NCBI GenBank assembly: GCA_004212795.1
Contig: SHBR01000013.1
Coordinates: 1-42,427 of the forward strand
Direction of reading: 5' to 3'
Length of the DNA stretch: 42,427 bases
Origin: Candidatus Thioglobus sp.
GTDB taxonomy: Bacteria; Pseudomonadota; Gammaproteobacteria; Arenicellales; UBA868
The position numbers were made by a program, and so were the translations under genes. The notes under the pieces are model-generated. The model was not told where the DNA came from. It was given only the letters and a program-made list of their open reading frames with translations, and did no database searches. This document shows, in pieces, positions 41,361-42,427 of this stretch. Within the stretch, counting starts at the first letter, position 1. The number at the start of each line of letters is the position of its first letter.

Positions 41361-42427
41361 CTAAAACGCATCGTCCGAAAAATTCATCAGGGTTGAGCCG
41401 CCAGCCATGATCGACGAGAACAGCGCGCCTGTCTGTGGCAGCACTCGCTCCATAAAAAATTGCGCAGTTTTGATTTTTGCTTCGTAAAATTCAGGTTCGC
41501 TTGAGTCTTTTTGGCGCATTGCCGTTTGGGCCATGCGAGCCCACAGAAATGCCAACGCAACAAGGGCAAATAGCTTGAGATATTCACTGGAAGCAGCGGC
41601 GGCTTCATTAGGATCTTTGAGGCCCGCTTTTGCAATTTGTCCCGTTGCCATTTGAAGTCTGCCGAACGCTTTTGCCAGTGGTAGGACAAAGGGTTGTAGA
41701 TCGGGGTCCGCGGCATGCGCGCCGATCCAGTCTTGTATCGGATGAAAGAATCGTCGAAGATATCGACCCATGTGGGCAGGCATTTTTCGACCGACGAGAT
41801 CCAACGCCTGAATACCATTAGCGCCTTCATAGATCATTGCAATCCGGGCATCTCGGGCATACTGCTCAACGCCATTTTCGCGGATATAGCCGTGTCCCCC
41901 GTAAATCTGAATGGCCATTTGAGCATTGTCATGTCCCGCCTCAGATAGGTACGACTTCACAATAGGGGTTAATAGCTGAACGATATCGTCCGCCTGTTTT
42001 TTAGCTTCGGCGTCGTTGCTATGATCGCGAATATCAATGTTTCGACCAATCCAAACCGCAAGCGCGCGAGCCCCCTCGGTGAATGCGCGCATGGTCAGTA
42101 ACGTGCGCCGGATATCAGGATGAACGAGTAGCGAATCTGCCGGTGCGTCAGGCGTCTTTGCGCCAGTGAGCGCCCGACCTTGTTGACGATCGCGGGCGTA
42201 GGTGGCGGCCGCCTGATAAGCGCTCTCACCAATACCTAAACCCTGAATACCTACGCCAAGTCTCGCATCATTCATCATGGTAAACATGGCCCGCATCCCT
42301 TTGTGGGGTTCTCCGACTAACCATCCCGTTGCGCCGTCGAGATTCATTTCACAGGTTGCTGATGCTTTGATGCCCATTTTGTTCTCAATTCGGGCGCAAA
42401 AAATCGGGTTGCGAGTGCTTGGATTGC
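41361..42427 (-). CDS. Acyl-CoA dehydrogenase, DmdC/FadE type (5' truncated by window end)
   Basis: The C-terminal part, about 355 residues, of a flavin-dependent acyl-CoA dehydrogenase; the frame continues past the right window edge. Visible: IENKMGIKASATCEMNLDGA and EPHKGMRAMFTMMNDARLG (substrate and flavin region), AIQIYGGHGYIRENGVEQYA, then RIAMIYEGANGIQALDL with the catalytic glutamate position of this group. The extra C-terminal helical domain (YLKLFALVALAFLWARMAQT, FYEAKIKTAQFFMERVLPQ) is the acyl-CoA dehydrogenase C-terminal type found in the approximately 600-residue DmdC family. DmdC oxidises methylmercaptopropionyl-CoA, but most relatives act on ordinary fatty acyl-CoA, so the substrate is open. 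Confidence 0.88.
   Translation of the reverse strand, partial: NPSTRNPIFCARIENKMGIKASATCEMNLDGATGWLVGEPHKGMRAMFTMMNDARLGVGIQGLGIGESAYQAAATYARDRQQGRALTGAKTPDAPADSLLVHPDIRRTLLTMRAFTEGARALAVWIGRNIDIRDHSNDAEAKKQADDIVQLLTPIVKSYLSEAGHDNAQMAIQIYGGHGYIRENGVEQYARDARIAMIYEGANGIQALDLVGRKMPAHMGRYLRRFFHPIQDWIGAHAADPDLQPFVLPLAKAFGRLQMATGQIAKAGLKDPNEAAAASSEYLKLFALVALAFLWARMAQTAMRQKDSSEPEFYEAKIKTAQFFMERVLPQTGALFSSIMAGGSTLMNFSDDAF

Noticed and set aside
1-42427. CRISPR array, tRNA, rRNA, insertion sequence or integrase
   Set aside because: Reading both strands showed no regularly spaced repeats, cloverleaf-like genes, transposase motifs or terminal inverted repeats with target duplications.

Overview
The window looks like a chromosomal piece of a Gram-negative, probably marine, heterotrophic gammaproteobacterium. 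The grounds are a DmdA-like dimethylsulfoniopropionate demethylase, malate synthase G, many acyl-CoA, Rieske and dioxygenase catabolic genes, and an operon resembling the zinc-starvation operon PA4063-PA4066 of Pseudomonas with a site very like a gammaproteobacterial Zur box. No rRNA, tRNA, CRISPR array, insertion sequence or phage gene was seen. Taxonomy is inference only.

Layout. (1) 1-3.3 kb: an ABC importer of the nitrate/sulfonate/taurine type with two different permeases and two different ATPases (left end cut off), plus a 70-residue membrane protein. (2) 3.4-6.7 kb: a GldA-like ATPase and a fused GldF-GldG-like protein. (3) 6.7-8.9 kb: a LysR regulator with a near-textbook operator, a divergent TSUP exporter, then decayed coding sequence. 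(4) 9.0-13.6 kb: a PanB-like protein with a lysine-rich tail, followed by a complete ring-hydroxylating oxygenase set: alpha, beta, Rieske ferredoxin and ferredoxin reductase. Two tandem hairpins lie between alpha and beta. (5) 13.7-16.6 kb: malate synthase G (reverse) and a LysE-type exporter. (6) 16.6-17.2 kb: no intact gene, but a probable remnant of an MttB-like methyltransferase. (7) 17.3-24.8 kb: cupin, agmatine-deiminase-like protein, an unusual three-domain iron-sulfur flavoreductase, GT9 glycosyltransferase, alpha-methylacyl-CoA racemase-like protein, SDR and amidohydrolase. (8) 24.8-25.5 kb: a reverse-strand transglutaminase-like protein. (9) 25.7-36.2 kb: a long same-strand run: 2-hydroxyacid dehydrogenase, FMN 2-hydroxyacid oxidase, ThDP lyase, divergent 5-hydroxyisourate-hydrolase-like protein, DmdA-like demethylase, SDR, GST, secreted Cys-rich protein, a TauD-like dioxygenase broken by one in-frame amber codon, and a TPR protein. 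(10) 36.2-40.8 kb: the putative zinc-responsive locus (DUF2796 protein, ABC ATPase, FtsX-like permease and a secreted CxxC protein, with a divergent DUF3299 protein). (11) 40.8-42.4 kb: a hotdog thioesterase and the C-terminal part of an acyl-CoA dehydrogenase of the DmdC/FadE type.

How the genes may work together. The catabolic part reads as uptake and degradation of small organic compounds (methylated sulfur or nitrogen compounds, 2-hydroxy acids, aromatic or quaternary substrates) feeding acyl-CoA and glyoxylate metabolism, with malate synthase G consuming glyoxylate. No single known pathway accounts for the 17-36 kb region, which is the best candidate for an undescribed pathway. Gene decay at about 8.7-8.9 kb and 16.7-17.0 kb, and the amber codon in the TauD gene, suggest a region that is still turning over. 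All functions are read from sequence motifs and memory of families; no database search was run.
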